This document shows, piece after piece, positions 1 through 11,200 of a stretch of 30,496 nt of DNA. The position numbers and the translations under genes are program-made. This stretch comes from Auriscalpium vulgare (lineage: Eukaryota > Basidiomycota > Agaricomycetes > Russulales > Auriscalpiaceae). The notes under the pieces are model-generated. The model was not told the DNA's origin, searched no databases, and saw only the letters and a list, made by a program, of their open reading frames with translations. The stretch spans positions 1 through 30,496 of the forward strand of contig JAHBBC010000083.1 of assembly GCA_019915015.1 (NCBI GenBank), given 5' to 3'. Each line of letters opens with the position of its first letter. Position 1 is the stretch's first letter.

Positions 1-430
1 TGTCTTGTCGCATTCTGGGAGGATCGGCGATTGAACTCTAGGGGTGCGTTCCTTTCCATCGACAATGACACTGTTGTGAGCTCCGTTGTCGGTACAGTGC
101 TCCTTACGGCGATTGGATGTTGGCGCACCTCAAGCTCCCCTGCACGCCGCATTTATCGTCGCATGGATCTGGTCCGTCGATGCTCGTAGCGCGGGCACTA
201 TTAGGTGCGCACTGTGTTTGTGTATTGCGCGCCCAACAGCGCTCTCACCCTCGCTCCAGCAACGCCCTGCATGTAACTCATCCACGGCATTAAGAACGTC
301 CTCTCGCATGTTCAGTTTGATCGGATGGAAGTATCCAGGGCGCAAGGCACGCATTTTACGAGCGGGGTGCGTCGTCGCTGCCATGCTCTTACTACGTGGG
401 TTCTGTCATCTTAGTCATTTTTTACCGCTT
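1..430. repeat. Decayed duplicated segment, copy of 11815-12200
   Basis: This stretch aligns base by base with 11815-12200; for example GTGCTCCTTACGGCGAT and TTGGCGCACCTCAAGCTC occur in both. Single-base indels between the copies break every long frame on both strands, so no gene is called. It is the left-most visible part of the duplicated block. Confidence 0.7.
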
Positions 431-469
431 CTGATTATCTTTTCCATCAAAGTCGGTAACTGCAAGCAT

Positions 470-720
470 TGAAGGCTAGCGTCCAGGACACGCGCGCGCG
501 ATCGTCTGCACGATGCAACTGCCATGTAAATTCCGAAGTCCTCTGCACTGCGCCATCGTTGAACGTTTCACCCAACCTTCAAAAAGGATGCACGGCTCTA
601 GCTCGCCTCGTCCCCGCGCCGAACCTACTCGTGCTGGCTCAGACCACGCAGCCCGTCGATCTTCCGCGATTTTCATACCTTCCGAGGCCTGGGACGAGGG
701 AATGTTCAGTCTGATGCCCT
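470..720. repeat. Decayed duplicated segment, copy of 17300-17575
   Basis: Both copies begin GTCGGTAACTGCAAGCATTG and run in parallel for about 250 bases. A short plus-strand frame (QxVDLPRxSYLPRP) and a minus-strand frame (EGMKxAxDRRAA) are both conserved, so the coding strand, if there was one, cannot be decided. Here it follows directly on the 1-430 segment, whereas in the second copy the two are 5.1 kb apart. Confidence 0.65.
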
Positions 721-779
721 TTTGCTCCCCCTCGGTGTGAGACATCTAGGGGTTAGGTGCTTGGGGTCATGGAGGTTAC

Positions 780-1640
780 GGCTATCGGGGACGTTGCGGG
801 ACAGTTTCACGAGGGAGGCACATTCCTCGGTTGTCTTAATGGTGCGTTTCGGTACTCATAGTAAATGGCGCATAGCAGATGCTAATCCTTTGAGAGGATA
901 CCGATCAGCACAAGAAGAAGATACAAGCCGCCAACAGTAAATATATGTATCCGCTTTTCCCTGCACAATCCTGCCCTTCTTGCCCAGACGATGCGCGAAA
1001 GCGGCGGCCACGTCGCCGGCGCAGCCGCGCACTACCGAAAGTAAGTACGCTTTGCAACCACTGGTCTTGTACTGCGCTCCACCTAAATTGCTCATGAATT
1101 ACTGACACGCTGTATGCGCGCAGGTCCTTGAAGATATTGGAGCACAAGGAATCAGCGCACCCCAGCAAGCCAATGAAGAACACGTACCCGCGCTCCAGGC
1201 CGAATTTTCAGAGACAGGCCGGGCGCCCGTACGTCGACACAGGCGGGCCAGTGAGCGAGCGAATGAGGCGCTGCCTGTGGGCGGCATATAGACAACGGCA
1301 AGTTAGATTTCGTCTTATCGTACCTGTGCTGGATATTCGACGCTGAGCACCTGTATGCAGTACACACGCAGTGCTTGCCTTGGCATATACCTCGCGAGGA
1401 ACGCGTCTCGCTCGCGCATTGACCCAAAGGCCCTCGGCATATCGCAGAGGCGAGCGCCAGCATGAAGGTGAGGACGCCGGTATATCGTTTGCCCTTGACA
1501 TATACTGACGCTTGATGTGGGCGTAGACCATGAAAATAAATAACTTCAGAAGTTATGAGCGACAGCCCGTCATGCGGAAGACGAAGCGGGACGGCGGCGC
1601 CAAGGAGATGCAGGCGACGCACTAGGTGAAATGCCAACGC
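780..1640. repeat. Duplicated segment, first of three copies (with 2600-3660 and 19760-20700)
   Basis: All three copies share the same order of landmarks. A candidate plus-strand intron lies at 1041-1123 (GTAAGT..ACTGAC..GCAG), followed by a stretch that can be read VLEDIGAQGIS, then a stretch read as IYLARNASRSRID, and a second candidate intron ending at the GTAG before 1528. The corresponding positions at 19760-20700 keep most of these splice-like sites. Stops and frameshifts differ between copies, and alternative frames are equally conserved, so I treat it as a decayed multi-exon gene or transposon fragment of unknown identity. Confidence 0.5.
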
Positions 1641-1779
1641 CGCTTGGAGCGACTACACGGATGGGGCCAGACGGTGTAGAGCTGATGTCGGCTGCCTGTG
1701 CGCGGCGTGCTGCTCCAATTGGTTGCTGGGAATATATCGTCAACCGCACAAACGCTCGATGGTACTTGAGTGACTGACC

Positions 1780-2100
1780 TTCAACTCCCAGCAAGTACTT
1801 GAGCGACTCGCCTTCCAGTTCAAGTTCGGCTTCAGAGATCGCAGCCGCTATGCACGGCGGTCGTTTCCAGCGTACACCAGAAGCTAGTGGCAGCTCTCTG
1901 CGTGCACTTGAATGATTCCAGACAGACCTGAGACGTTGACTGCGGTCGACGTTGAGAGTTGCGATAAAGCTCGGCGCGTTGTGGCGCCCACGTGTTCGGG
2001 CGCGCGGTCCCGAATCCCGTCCCGATGCCCTCTTGATCATCCGTCAACCATACTTACCTTCCCTCATCCACCTGATCCTGCGACAGCGAGCTCCTACAGC
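1780..2100. repeat. Duplicated segment, copy of 11270-11520
   Basis: Shared stretches include GGTCGTT.CCAGCGTAC and GGGCGCGCGGTCCCG..TCCCGTCCCGATGC. There is no intact frame in either copy. Confidence 0.5.
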
Positions 2101-2599
2101 CCTTCCACACCTAGCGCGATGTATCGTCCAGCGACTGACCAAAGTGTCCGCTGTGAGTACATGTTTTCTCTGCTTATCAGCCTGCCGGTAAGTATACTCA
2201 TCGCACGGCATACCGTCGCGCTGAAACCCTCGCCCCTGTCGCTTCCACTTCATCCAGCGCATCAAACTACAACATCGAAATGCCAGGCCGGGTATCGATG
2301 GCGCCTGTGCAGGCAGATAAGTAGGACTTTGGGGCGGGCGATTGCGGGCGATGACTCTGCCTGACGAACGGTGCGCGGGGCATGACTTTTCTCTCTGATT
2401 TGCTGACACCGTCTGTAGATCCCGCCTGCTCTGACGTTGCGCCGAAGTGCTGTATCCCATGCGCTGACGGGGTCGCCATCCCTCCGCAGCGCGAATATTG
2501 CGTGGCCCGTTGACCGGCACTGCGCGGAGGACAACACACCCGTCGTTCCACGTGTTGTGAGGACGTAGGACGCCGCGGACGTCTCCAGACGCCTACCGC

Positions 2600-3660
2600 A
2601 TCGCATCGTTGCGCATCACCGGGGTGGGGCAGCTCATAGCAGTTACTGATTCTTGGAACGCATCCTGCGCAGAACGGCGCGAAGAGACGAGCCGCAAAGA
2701 TGAACAGCAAGTGTGCGCAGCCGCTGGTCGCACCACGATGCTTGCCCTTCTCGCCCAACACGATGCGGGACGGCAGCAGCCGCCGGCCATGTCTCAGGCG
2801 CATTCGCACAGTATACCGAACCTGAGCGCCCATTCTTTTTGCAGCCTCTGTACCGCGCTCCACCAGTTACATCGTGGTCGGATGCTAACAATGCTCATAA
2901 TTACTGATGTGCGCTATGGCTGTATATGCAGCTCCTCGGCGACGTCTAAGCGCACGGTCAAGCGCATCAGAGTGTCCAACAACGCAAGCCAAAGGAAAAC
3001 AAATACTGGCGCTCCACGGCGAATTTTGCTGGGACATCCTTGTATCGCTTGCATTGTCGCATCCTGGGTGGCGAGATCTGTGATTAATGCGCCTAGTCCT
3101 TCTAGTAGTTGATCTTGAAGGCTGGCCGCGCGTTGGGGGCATGCTGGGTGCGATCTTAGGCGCGTGCCAGACATCGGCGGGCCAGCGAGCGAACGATCGA
3201 GGCGCTTGACTCTTCCAAGTGTCGCCGCTGCGCCTGGGCGGCGTATAGACAACAGTAGGCCGATTTTCACTTCATCCTACGTGTGCAGGATATCAGACGC
3301 TGATTACCTGTAGTCAGGACGCACGCCGGTTTTGCCTGGGATGTACCGCGGGAGGAACGCGTCTCGTGCGCGGATCGACCATACGGCGCTCGGAGGGACT
3401 CCGGTATGGCTGGGGCGATCGCCAATCTTGGAGGTGAGAACGGCTGGTTCCTGAGCGACATCCAGTCACGATGGCTGTGGAAGACGATGCGGGAACGGCG
3501 CCGGCCGCGTCCCAATCCCGGGTACGCCCACTCATAGCGCAAGCGAGAAAGGCCAGGTGGGTGACGGTATCTCCACACGTGTTTACTGATGCGTTATATA
3601 GGTCATCTATAGGACACGTACGCCTACGAAGCAAGACCAGCGGAAAATGCGAAGTAGCTA
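2600..3660. repeat. Second internal copy of the 780-1640 segment
   Basis: This repeats the landmarks of 780-1640 in the same orientation: CCCTTCTCGCCCAACACGATGC near 2743, the ACTGATGTGCGC..GCAG site near 2903-2931, GCGAGCGAACGATCGAGGCGCT near 3182, and the GGAGGAACGCGTCTCG motif near 3350. The reading VLEDIGAQ seen in copy 1 is interrupted here by a TAA, so this copy is more decayed. A candidate plus-strand intron at 3557-3601 (GTGGGT..TACTGAT..ATAG) is kept, while its donor is destroyed at the matching site near 20780. Confidence 0.5.
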
Positions 3661-4199
3661 GCGCCCCACAGCAATAACAATGTCTCGACACAGAGCACGG
3701 TAGCGGCGTCAGCAGGGGCGCGGATTGGGGACAGAGGGCTCGCTCACGAGGCGCCGCCAACGTGGGTGGTGGCCGAGCGGGTCGCCGCACGATGGCAGGT
3801 GGTGCAGTTGGAGCGAGAGTAGCTTGCGAGAGGGAGAAGCTGAGAGGATTAGGCTGTGTGTACCGTCGCGGTAGGAACGAACACGCAGCGCGTCAATGAC
3901 ACAATGGTCTCTGAAGATTGCCTCGCCAGTCCGTCAGCTGCAGCAACGCACGAGACGTGAGCAAGGCGGTGGTCATGCAGGATACTTAGCGCAGCCGAAG
4001 GAATCGGATGGCGGGCCGTAGGCAGAGATGCTGAATCGCGATCGCCGACAGGAAGCTCGGAGAGCGCCTCTTTAGCTCCGCGCTGCCGAGAGGTGGAGTC
4101 CTTCTGTGCTCGGCGGGGGTCTGCGCTGCCGCAGAGGGATGGCGGGGCTGCACAGATTCACGACCGCCGCAAATTAGGGTCCAGCGTCGCACACAGGTA

Positions 4200-5640
4200 G
4201 CATTTGCCCTACTTATTGCACGTCCTGCAGATCAATCGCATCCCGACACGCGAATTCAGCACGTCCCCGCGAGTATCGGTACAGCAGCGGGCACGACGAG
4301 ACACACACATGAGTACTGCTCCCGCCACCGTCCTCGCGTCGACGCTCTCTGGCCAACATCCACACTGCACCCCTGCCCGGCGCCCACGCGACCACAAACA
4401 CGCCGATGCTACGAACGTCGCTTCGTGTGCTGGTAGATAGCCGTGGCGTGCAGAGATGCGTGTTAGCGTCGGTCAGGGGGCGAGGCGATGATCAGCTAGG
4501 AGCCGGGCGGGAGTCGACGTCCGGAGGATAGACCGAACGGCGGGAAACGCCGTGTCGTGATGCCCATGCGCTTTTGTAGGCCGGCCATCGTTGATGGGCG
4601 GGCGACAGGGCAAACGACAGTGAGCTGGAGGAGGAGGAAGGCGGCGTGTCGGATGCAGCAGTCGGAGTAGCAGCAGCACCTGGCGCAAAAACCCGTCAGT
4701 GTCCGTAAATGAATCCACACAAGGCCGCCCACGCACGCAAACAACGAACGACGCCCTAGCCTTGTTCCAGCCGCTGCTGCGGGCGGGCGGGCTCACTAAT
4801 CCTCCATGCCCTCCTGGACACGCACATCCTCCGCGCGCCGGCGCAGCCCGTTCTCGCACAAACGCTCCTCGTCCTCACCGCCGGGGCGCGTTCGCTGGAG
4901 ACGCGCCGGAGCCCGTCGACACGTCGACGTCGTCGAGCGGCTCGCCGTCGCTGCACGTCCGCGAGCTCGAGATCCCGCTTGTGCGGCGCGTCGAGGGAGA
5001 ACGCTTGCTATCGTTGGGAGGAAGTGGTGGGGGTGAGGAAGGATGCGCGGGCCTGCCGTTCTTTCAGCCCCCCTGCACCCGCAGTCCGCCCGCATGCGCT
5101 GGCGCGTGCCGCCGGACCGCGAGATGCATGTTCAATGAAGCGCATGGGGATGGCGCATGGACCACGACAAATGGAGGATTGTGCAGAGTGCGAGAAGGAG
5201 CAATCCACGCGATCTGAAAAACTAAGTCAGCGTGTATGACTGAGTGGGGGACGCACATGGCCGATGCGCGACGGTCGGACGAATCGGCACTGGCATGGTC
5301 GACAGCCTCGGGGATCGATAGACATATCTTTGTGAACCGCCGCGTTACTGGGTGTTGAGGAAGGCTGCAGGGAGAGGACAATTTGAGGACAATTGCGCAA
5401 GAAAAACTTGGAGAGGGAGGCGCGGGAGCAGGCTGCGGGTGACGTGGCCGTCGAAGTTGCAGCGAAGCACCTGAGCGTCGGCATTGTACCAGCTGCTAGC
5501 TGAAACCAGTGGCTCTCAGTCTAGAATCAGAACGCGATGAGTAGGGAGACGCACCGACGACAGCTTAGTGAGAACAGGCGACGCGCCGCTGCGAGCGAAT
5601 GCATTTCGTCTCCTCCTTTTATTCATGAGCATATTGAACG
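4200..5640 (-). pseudogene. Decayed multi-exon locus of unknown family, copy 1 of 3 (with 21900-23360 and 28150-29430)
   Basis: Read on the minus strand, the three copies share a first short exon (MLMNKRRR.., ARSGASPVLTKL) followed by a GTGCGTCTCC donor, a second exon ending in another GTGCGT donor, a CTGAC-type branch and CAG acceptor, and a downstream stretch read HAAFLLLQL..ARPSTMAGLQK. Length differences between copies in the first and last of these are multiples of three (9 and 3 bases), which suggests past coding constraint. Stops, and the loss of phase at the second donor, prevent any continuous protein. Parts of the plus strand (SSGSPS.HVRELEIP) are also conserved. I do not recognise the family. 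Confidence 0.4.
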
Positions 5641-5689
5641 AGTTTGCGTAAGTTGCTACTGAGATTTTGGTTCGATTATTTCTGAGAGA

Positions 5690-7110
5690 AAGGAAAGGAG
5701 TTTGGGTGAGGGCAGTTGATGAGCTGGGAGAGAGAGGAAGAGGGCGGCAGGACGAACGTGCGGTGACCGTGAGAATTACCGCCGGGCACCTCGGCGTACT
5801 AACAGACCGAGCGCGCGAACTGTATACTTACCACACAGCTGTTTTCTTCCTGTTGCCCTTCTCCCATACCATTTCATCCCATCCATCCAATGACAGACCT
5901 ATATATCACGCACTGCCGTCAAAAAGATAGGAAACCTACGCTTGGGACCGGTGCCGGTGTCTTCATACCGCGTCTGCAACGCTGCGCAGAGCGAGCACAA
6001 ATTGTGCAGGTCCCTCAACAGCGGTGGGATCCGCGTACCCACTCCGCAAGAGGCGAAGGCGGCAAACGTAGGTTGGCGGGGCGCGATGGACGGAGAGACG
6101 GTGTGGGAGGTGGTTGGAGTTGAAGATCGGAAGAGGAGCGGGCCGAACGACAGACTCGTCTGAGTCCAGCTCTCCGTGTCGGCTGGGTGAGTTGTACGCC
6201 TCCGCCATCTGATTCCCGTGCTCATGCAACGCAGCTCCTCCGGTGATCTCTAGCGAGATTTTGTGTCCAGAGGGTTTGCAAGGTGCGATACGAGGGTTGT
6301 GATCTACGCCCAACGTCCCCGATCATCTCTCTGCTAACCCTGCCGCACTAGACAGCCCCGCTCGTTGATAGCGGTTGTGTGCGGCACCCCTGATCTCAGC
6401 GCTCAACGAGTGGACCTACACCGCGCAAACTGCCGTCGCTTCCAACGCGACTTGTGTGGCGTTATTGAGCCGTCTTCGGAGCCCAGAGACGACGTGTGCG
6501 TGAGTCGATAAAAAGCCGCCGCGGTGTTCTTTCGCTGTAAGCCTCTTGAAAAAATCTTTCATCCGCCTTACCTCCAATCCAGACGCCTCCACTCCATCAC
6601 AGCCCCGAAAGTCCACGTCCACAGATATTTCCAATTCGCCACTGGCCGTAGTGTCCCCGCGGGGGTCTGTCTCGCGGCGCGCCAATACGGCGGTGCGTGG
6701 GCATGCAACGGAGTGTATGGCGGGCGCGTCGAGGACCTTTGTGCGTGGGTAGTTGTGTGCCCGTACAAGGTGTGTAGTAATTTCTCAAGTGTTGCGCTCT
6801 TAAAATAAATTGCGTGAATGACAGTCTGTCTCGCAAACTGGCACGCATACCGCCGCGCCTTGCATCGTCAGGCGGTTGGTCACTTGTCATCTCATCAGGA
6901 CCAATCCTGAGCGAGTCAAATCTTTGTTTTGTCTGACCTCCTTGTCGCTCAGTGTTGCATACCCAATGGATGGCGTAGCTTTGCGTGTTGGCGACCAGGC
7001 GCTGGTTAGATTTCCAGGCTGCGGGCGCGCGACGGGGCAGCACCACGGCAGGAGCAAGACGAGTGGGGCGCCGTCTTCGGCCACTTGCAAAACGGGCGGA
7101 TAATATATCA
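5690..7110. repeat. Duplicated segment between the decayed locus and the gene 1 tail
   Basis: Paired with 23390-24780. Around 6420-6620 the two copies are almost identical, including a 42-base candidate minus-strand intron at 6546-6580 (GTAAGGCGG..CTTACAG). The spliced reading there (TSSLGSEDGSITPHKSRWK) differs between the copies mainly at third codon positions, but it stops shortly afterwards and lacks a recognisable start, so no gene is called. Confidence 0.5.
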
Positions 7111-7294
7111 TAGTAGTATTTGTGTAGCAAACTCGCGAAGCTCGAACGATAAAGCACTGTGTACGTCGTAAATACTGTCTGCCCTGTGAAAACAACAGCA
7201 ACCGAAAGGTCGGGTAGGCGACGTGCCGGAATCTATGCAAGTAGTTGGACACTGTATTGTGGCAAAGCGATGGTTTGTATGTGGTTCAATTGAT

Positions 7295-7347
7295 CTGCAA
7301 GAAATGTCATAACTTTCTCGGACAGAACAAAACATGCAAACACGTAC
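7295..7347 (-). other. Predicted 3'-UTR intron of gene 1
   Basis: Two bases after the gene 1 TGA stop comes a donor GTACGT, then a branch-like TATGACAT, then acceptor CAG after 53 bases. The same arrangement sits after the gene 2 stop region (24995-25051). Conservation of donor, branch site and acceptor between the copies supports a spliced 3' leader-out exon. No transcript evidence is available from sequence alone. Confidence 0.5.
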
Positions 7348-7348
7348 C

Positions 7349-8240
7349 TCAATGTCCAGATTCTTCGTCAAATTCCGCATCCCAGATGCGAATGGTCTTG
7401 TCTTCCGAGCCCGAGACGACGCGCCTGCCATCGGGGAGAATGCGACAGAAGAAACATGATGTGTGTGCCCATCCCACGGCGTTCCCACCGGCTGCCCCGT
7501 CTCTGCGTCCCAGATGCGGATGGTCTTGTCGGACGAGCCCGAGACAACGCGCGTGCCATCGGGGGAAAACGCGACAGACCTGACTGAATCTGTGTGCCCA
7601 TTCCACGGTGTACCCACCGGCTGCCTCGTCTCTGCGTCCCAGATGCGAATGGTCTTGTCGGACGAGCCCGAGACAACGCGCTTGCCATTGGGGGAGAACG
7701 CGACAGACCAGACAAAATTTGTGTGGCCCTCCAACGGCGGTCCCACCGGCTGCCCCGTATCTGCGTCCAGATGCGAACAGTGTTGTCCCACGAGCCCGAG
7801 ACGACGTGCCTGCCATCGCGGGAGAAATTGACAGACAAGACCCAATTTTCGTGCCCCTCCAACGGCGGGCCCACCGGCAGCCCCGTCCCTGCGTCCCATA
7901 TGCGGATGGTCTTGTCGCTCGAGCCTGAGACAACGCGCCTGCCATCGGGGGAGAATACGACAGACCAGACCCACTGTCTGTGCCCCTCCATCGGCGGTCC
8001 CACCGGTTGCCCCGTCTCTGCGTCCCAGATGCAGACGGTCTTGTTGCCCGAGCCCGAGACGACGCGCCTGCCATCGGGGGAGAACGCGACAGATAAGACC
8101 AAAGATGTATGCCCCTCCCACGGCGTTCCCACCGGCTGCCCCGTCTCTGCGTCCCAGATGCGAACAGTGTTGTCCCACGAGCCCGAGACAATGTGCTTGC
8201 CATCAGGGGAGAATGCCACCGAGTTGACCGAATCCTTGTG
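7349..8240 (-). repeat. Seven tandem WD40 repeats (129-bp units) in gene 1
   Basis: Seven consecutive units of about 43 codons each carry the pattern H-x-x-x-V-x-S-V-x-F-S-P-D-G, V-V-S-G-S, T-I-R-I-W-D-A-E-T-G and P-V-G-P-P-x-E-G. Seven repeats make one complete beta-propeller. The units are very alike in DNA, so the array stays open over long distances in several frames on both strands; only the minus frame giving the WD signature is real. The frame is lost in repeat 4 (7767-7768) and repeat 7 (7433-7436) by one base each. Differences between units cluster at the residues just after the conserved His. Confidence 0.93.
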
Positions 8241-10582
8241 TCCGCGACACAGCATGAGTTCTGAAAGCTGGATTGGTTAGCAAGATAGCGAGCAGACGAG
8301 GAATCGCTGAAACTCACGGCGAAACATTTGTATAAAGTCCTTGTAGATGGCGGCAGTATTGGCAGTTGTCTTTAGCACAGAAACGAGCTCCCGAGGTCGT
8401 GTCAGTGGTTCTGAGTATTCCGTGGCTGCATTCGGTCCGACAATAATGGCTGCCTCAGCCAATACTTTGATATTGCGGCGGTGATGGTCCGAGTTGTCAC
8501 CGACATGGGAATGCTCATTCACGAGTGCATGGAACAGAGTGGCTCCAGCGCCGGGTGCAGTCCTGAGTGAAACACGACCAGGTTCTGAGAAAAGCAGGTT
8601 TAGTCCTTGCATAATTGGAAGACACTCTAGAGTAATGATCACCCACCTGTGGAAGCTAATGCGGTCAAAGCATGCCGGTTCGGTGCGGAAAGTGACTTTG
8701 CGGCGTCTTGATTGTCGGCTGTGAGGGCAGATATTGTGACGACAGCCGAGGAATAAGGATCGGGTTCCATCATCTGGGTGAGCTTCCCCTTTTTATCACC
8801 ATCCCAGGGAAGCCCATTGGGCAAGACAGCTAACGGTGTGTACCCTTTCTGGATGCTCTCGAACACAGACTCGTGTATCATCTGGCCTGGTTTCACTTGA
8901 CGCGGCTGGCTACCATGAGGTCTACCTGGGCGTCAGCACTGATGTATACGGCAAGCAGTCAAGATGACGAACCGACGTGTTGTATCATCACGATCTTTGT
9001 AGGACAGTCGGCGATATGGAAGCCGGTCAATGGCCTTGTAGAACCAGTGGACAGATAGATCCGGTTTAAATGACTTCCATTCACCCTTTCGCGGGGACAG
9101 TCGAAGTCCATGGTGGATAGCTTCATATGACATCCAGCGCAGTGCGGCACCAAAGTGATCGAGCCCAAGATTGTCGACATTTCCTCCGCCGCTATCAGAC
9201 ACCGCTCAGCGTATAACAGAGGAAACATCGACTATGTCACTTACATATCTGAATGCGAGCCTACAAACCAGACCTCTTTGACGTCGCCTTTTGCGTCGTC
9301 TCCGAGAGACGGACCCGCGCCGCCGTTGGCATACTCGGGCGTGAATTTGCTCGTCTCTCATCGAGAGCGAGCGCATGCCTGTAGACGCAGACATGCGTCA
9401 TTCCCGTTGTCGTCTCCGGAAGGCTTGGCGCTCTGGCAAATCCGATCGAGGACACGGTATCCCTAAGGTGACGAAGGTGAGCAGGAGTGTACCGTGGACC
9501 ATGAACGTGACGCACCATGTCCCGACAAAGTGGACCCTGACGCTCGGCCTTGAAAGTGTCTGCTTGAAGCGAGCGCAGAGAGCCTCCTGCTTCTCCGTCG
9601 TCTTCGCATATTTCGCTGCCTTTGTTTTCGACTGAGCTGACGCGTTCGTATCCGAGTCCGCCCGCTTTTGGTTTGAGGTAGTCGATACATACAGCTCGTA
9701 TGCGCTGAGGGAAAGTGAGAATAATCACAGTCAGGAAACGTCCACAAGAACGTACAATGGTATCTGGTTGTTGTTTCCCTTGTGCAGGAGGCCGACCTAG
9801 AGATCGCCACGGTATGCCACGTCGTCAGCAACCATCGTCTCAAGCAGCGCACAACGACGTACCTTTTCTATCATGCCTGCAATCACACGAGCCTGGTAGG
9901 CCCCGCGCGAGAAACCTATCACACAGGTGAACTCCCATGAACGGAAGGAGGAGGTGAACGCGGCTTACCGAACAGAAATATCTTGTCACCCTCCTGGTAA
10001 TTCTCCGATAGCCACTGATACGCACTAAGTACGATCTTCTTGAAGTTCCTTAAGGGACAAGGTTATGATCAAATGGATGCGATTGGTTTCGGACGTACCA
10101 TGCGATCGCCATGTCGATCGTGTTGCTGGCTACTTGTTTCCAATAGCTCGGAGACCACATTGAATCCCTCACGTAAGTCCCTATCCCGCTGTCGTAGTAG
10201 GTGAGCTGCTCCTTGTCCTTGTCCAGGCGACTGTACAGCTCGACGACATTTGTATTCTGCAGGGAAATATATGAGTTGATAATGATGAATACAGAGGGAA
10301 ACGGCACACCTTTTCGCTGAACTGATTGGCCGTACCGTCGATGCAGACGACGAGGTTTCTGCTGTGCTCCCCCTTGGGCGGCAGGATGCACGTACACAAT
10401 GGCTCCTTGCGTGTTTTCTCTGGCACACCTTCAGCTTCGGTGACCAAAGCTGGACCTTCGCTAGCTTCTGGTGGCCGATGCTCAAATTCACCCGAGGTAG
10501 GTCCCAGCAAGGGGGCTGATTCTTCTGCATGCTGGGCGCTTGTGGTAGTGAATCGACGTCGCAAGCTGGAGAATATGCCCAT
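7349..10582 (-). CDS. DUF2235 (Tle1-like hydrolase) - WD40 fusion gene, broken by three single-base frameshifts
   Basis: I built an 11-exon model: 10582-10310, 10256-10099, 10048-9969, 9915-9863, 9796-9756, 9704-9516, 9462-9245, 9191-8973, 8921-8647, 8584-8318, 8260-7349. All introns are 50-66 bases with GT..AG ends. After allowing for the frameshifts it encodes about 895 residues. Residues 76-450 match DUF2235/PF09994: NLVVCIDGTANQF, YYDSGIGTYV, the nucleophile elbow GFSRGAY (Ser about 173), WDTV (Asp about 266) and HSDIGGG (His about 335), a plausible Ser-Asp-His triad. A linker without a recognised domain (about 450-591) precedes seven WD40 repeats (599-895). Members of the family are lipases or phospholipases; the substrate here is unknown. 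No signal peptide or membrane segment is evident. One base is missing relative to the expected frame at 9346-9348, 7767-7768 and 7433-7436, all homopolymers. It may be a pseudogene or carry assembly errors. Confidence 0.85.
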
Positions 10583-11200
10583 GGCAGTTTATAGCCGTAG
10601 AGGGGAAGTGGGGAGGACAATCGGGTGCGGCAATGGGGAGGGAAGACGCTTTGACAGCGAGGTTGGCGGTGAGCGCAGGCGTCGCACAGTCTTCCATCAT
10701 ATATCATGGAAGACGCCTCATGAAGAACACACTGGGAATGTTTGCGTGCGTTTTGCGCTCTTCGTTCGCGTGAAGGCCGAGATGAAACCCAAATAGTAAC
10801 GCAACATGGACGCCCAATGTCGGGAAGGAACTTGCCGTGTTGTTACATTAGGTTGACGGCTATACCTCGAGGCCCGCCGCGTTGTGCATCAGTCACTCCC
10901 GCACACACCGCAAGCATTCTGAGAATGCGTGAAATAAACAGCGCAAGAGGGACATGAGCTACGACGTACTTGAATCGAGCGAGATTGTCCTTGGCCGCCG
11001 ACTGCATGTGCAACATCTGCGCAACGGAATACGAGAGGCAGGGCCGCCATTATTCGCCCGAGAGGGGATCCGTCACTCCCACGTTCTGCCGCCCACCGCT
11101 CGCCGTCGACGCGCCATCGCGACGTATCAGAATTCTATCTGATGCGATGCTGGTTCCAAGAGCGCTGGCGTACGCGGGACGAAGAGCGCGCATGGCGGTG
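10583..11200. other. Upstream region of gene 1, no gene seen
   Basis: The sequence directly upstream of the gene 1 ATG is pyrimidine-rich on the gene strand (CCTCCCCACTTCCCCTCT), as is common at fungal transcription starts. A TATAAA lies only about 10 bases before the ATG, too close to act as a TATA box for that start. Short open frames on the plus strand have no counterpart in the other copies and no recognisable content. Confidence 0.4.

Larger units (their letters stand above)
2040..7290. repeat. Segmental duplication block A, collinear with 19200-24990
   Basis: Landmarks occur in the same order and orientation in both blocks: 2145-2480 with 19240-19590, 2600-3800 with 19830-21070, 3900-4200 with 21230-21900, 4200-5640 with 21900-23360, 5690-6310 with 23390-24060, 6420-6720 with 24150-24450, and 6990-7110 with 24680-24780. 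Similarity varies and is highest at 6420-6620 against 24150-24350. Both blocks end at the 3' end of a WD40 gene, so gene and flank were copied together. No gene can be closed in either block. Confidence 0.8.

Noticed and set aside
1152..1637. 161-codon minus-strand open frame
   Set aside because: The equivalent frames at 2914-3578 and 20335-20784 do not preserve the protein, and candidate plus-strand splice sites lie across it.
7349..8240. CRISPR-like regular repeats
   Set aside because: The period is 129 bp, the repeats are coding throughout with no spacers, and the genome is eukaryotic.
7245..8280. Long plus-strand open frames with repeated SASQMRMVLS-type units
   Set aside because: These are antisense shadows of the 129-bp WD40 repeats, as are the similar plus frames at 25091-25978.
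7349..8317. Separate proteins in the other two minus frames of the WD40 exon
   Set aside because: They show the WD signature only on one side of each single-base frameshift. They are fragments of one gene, not three genes.
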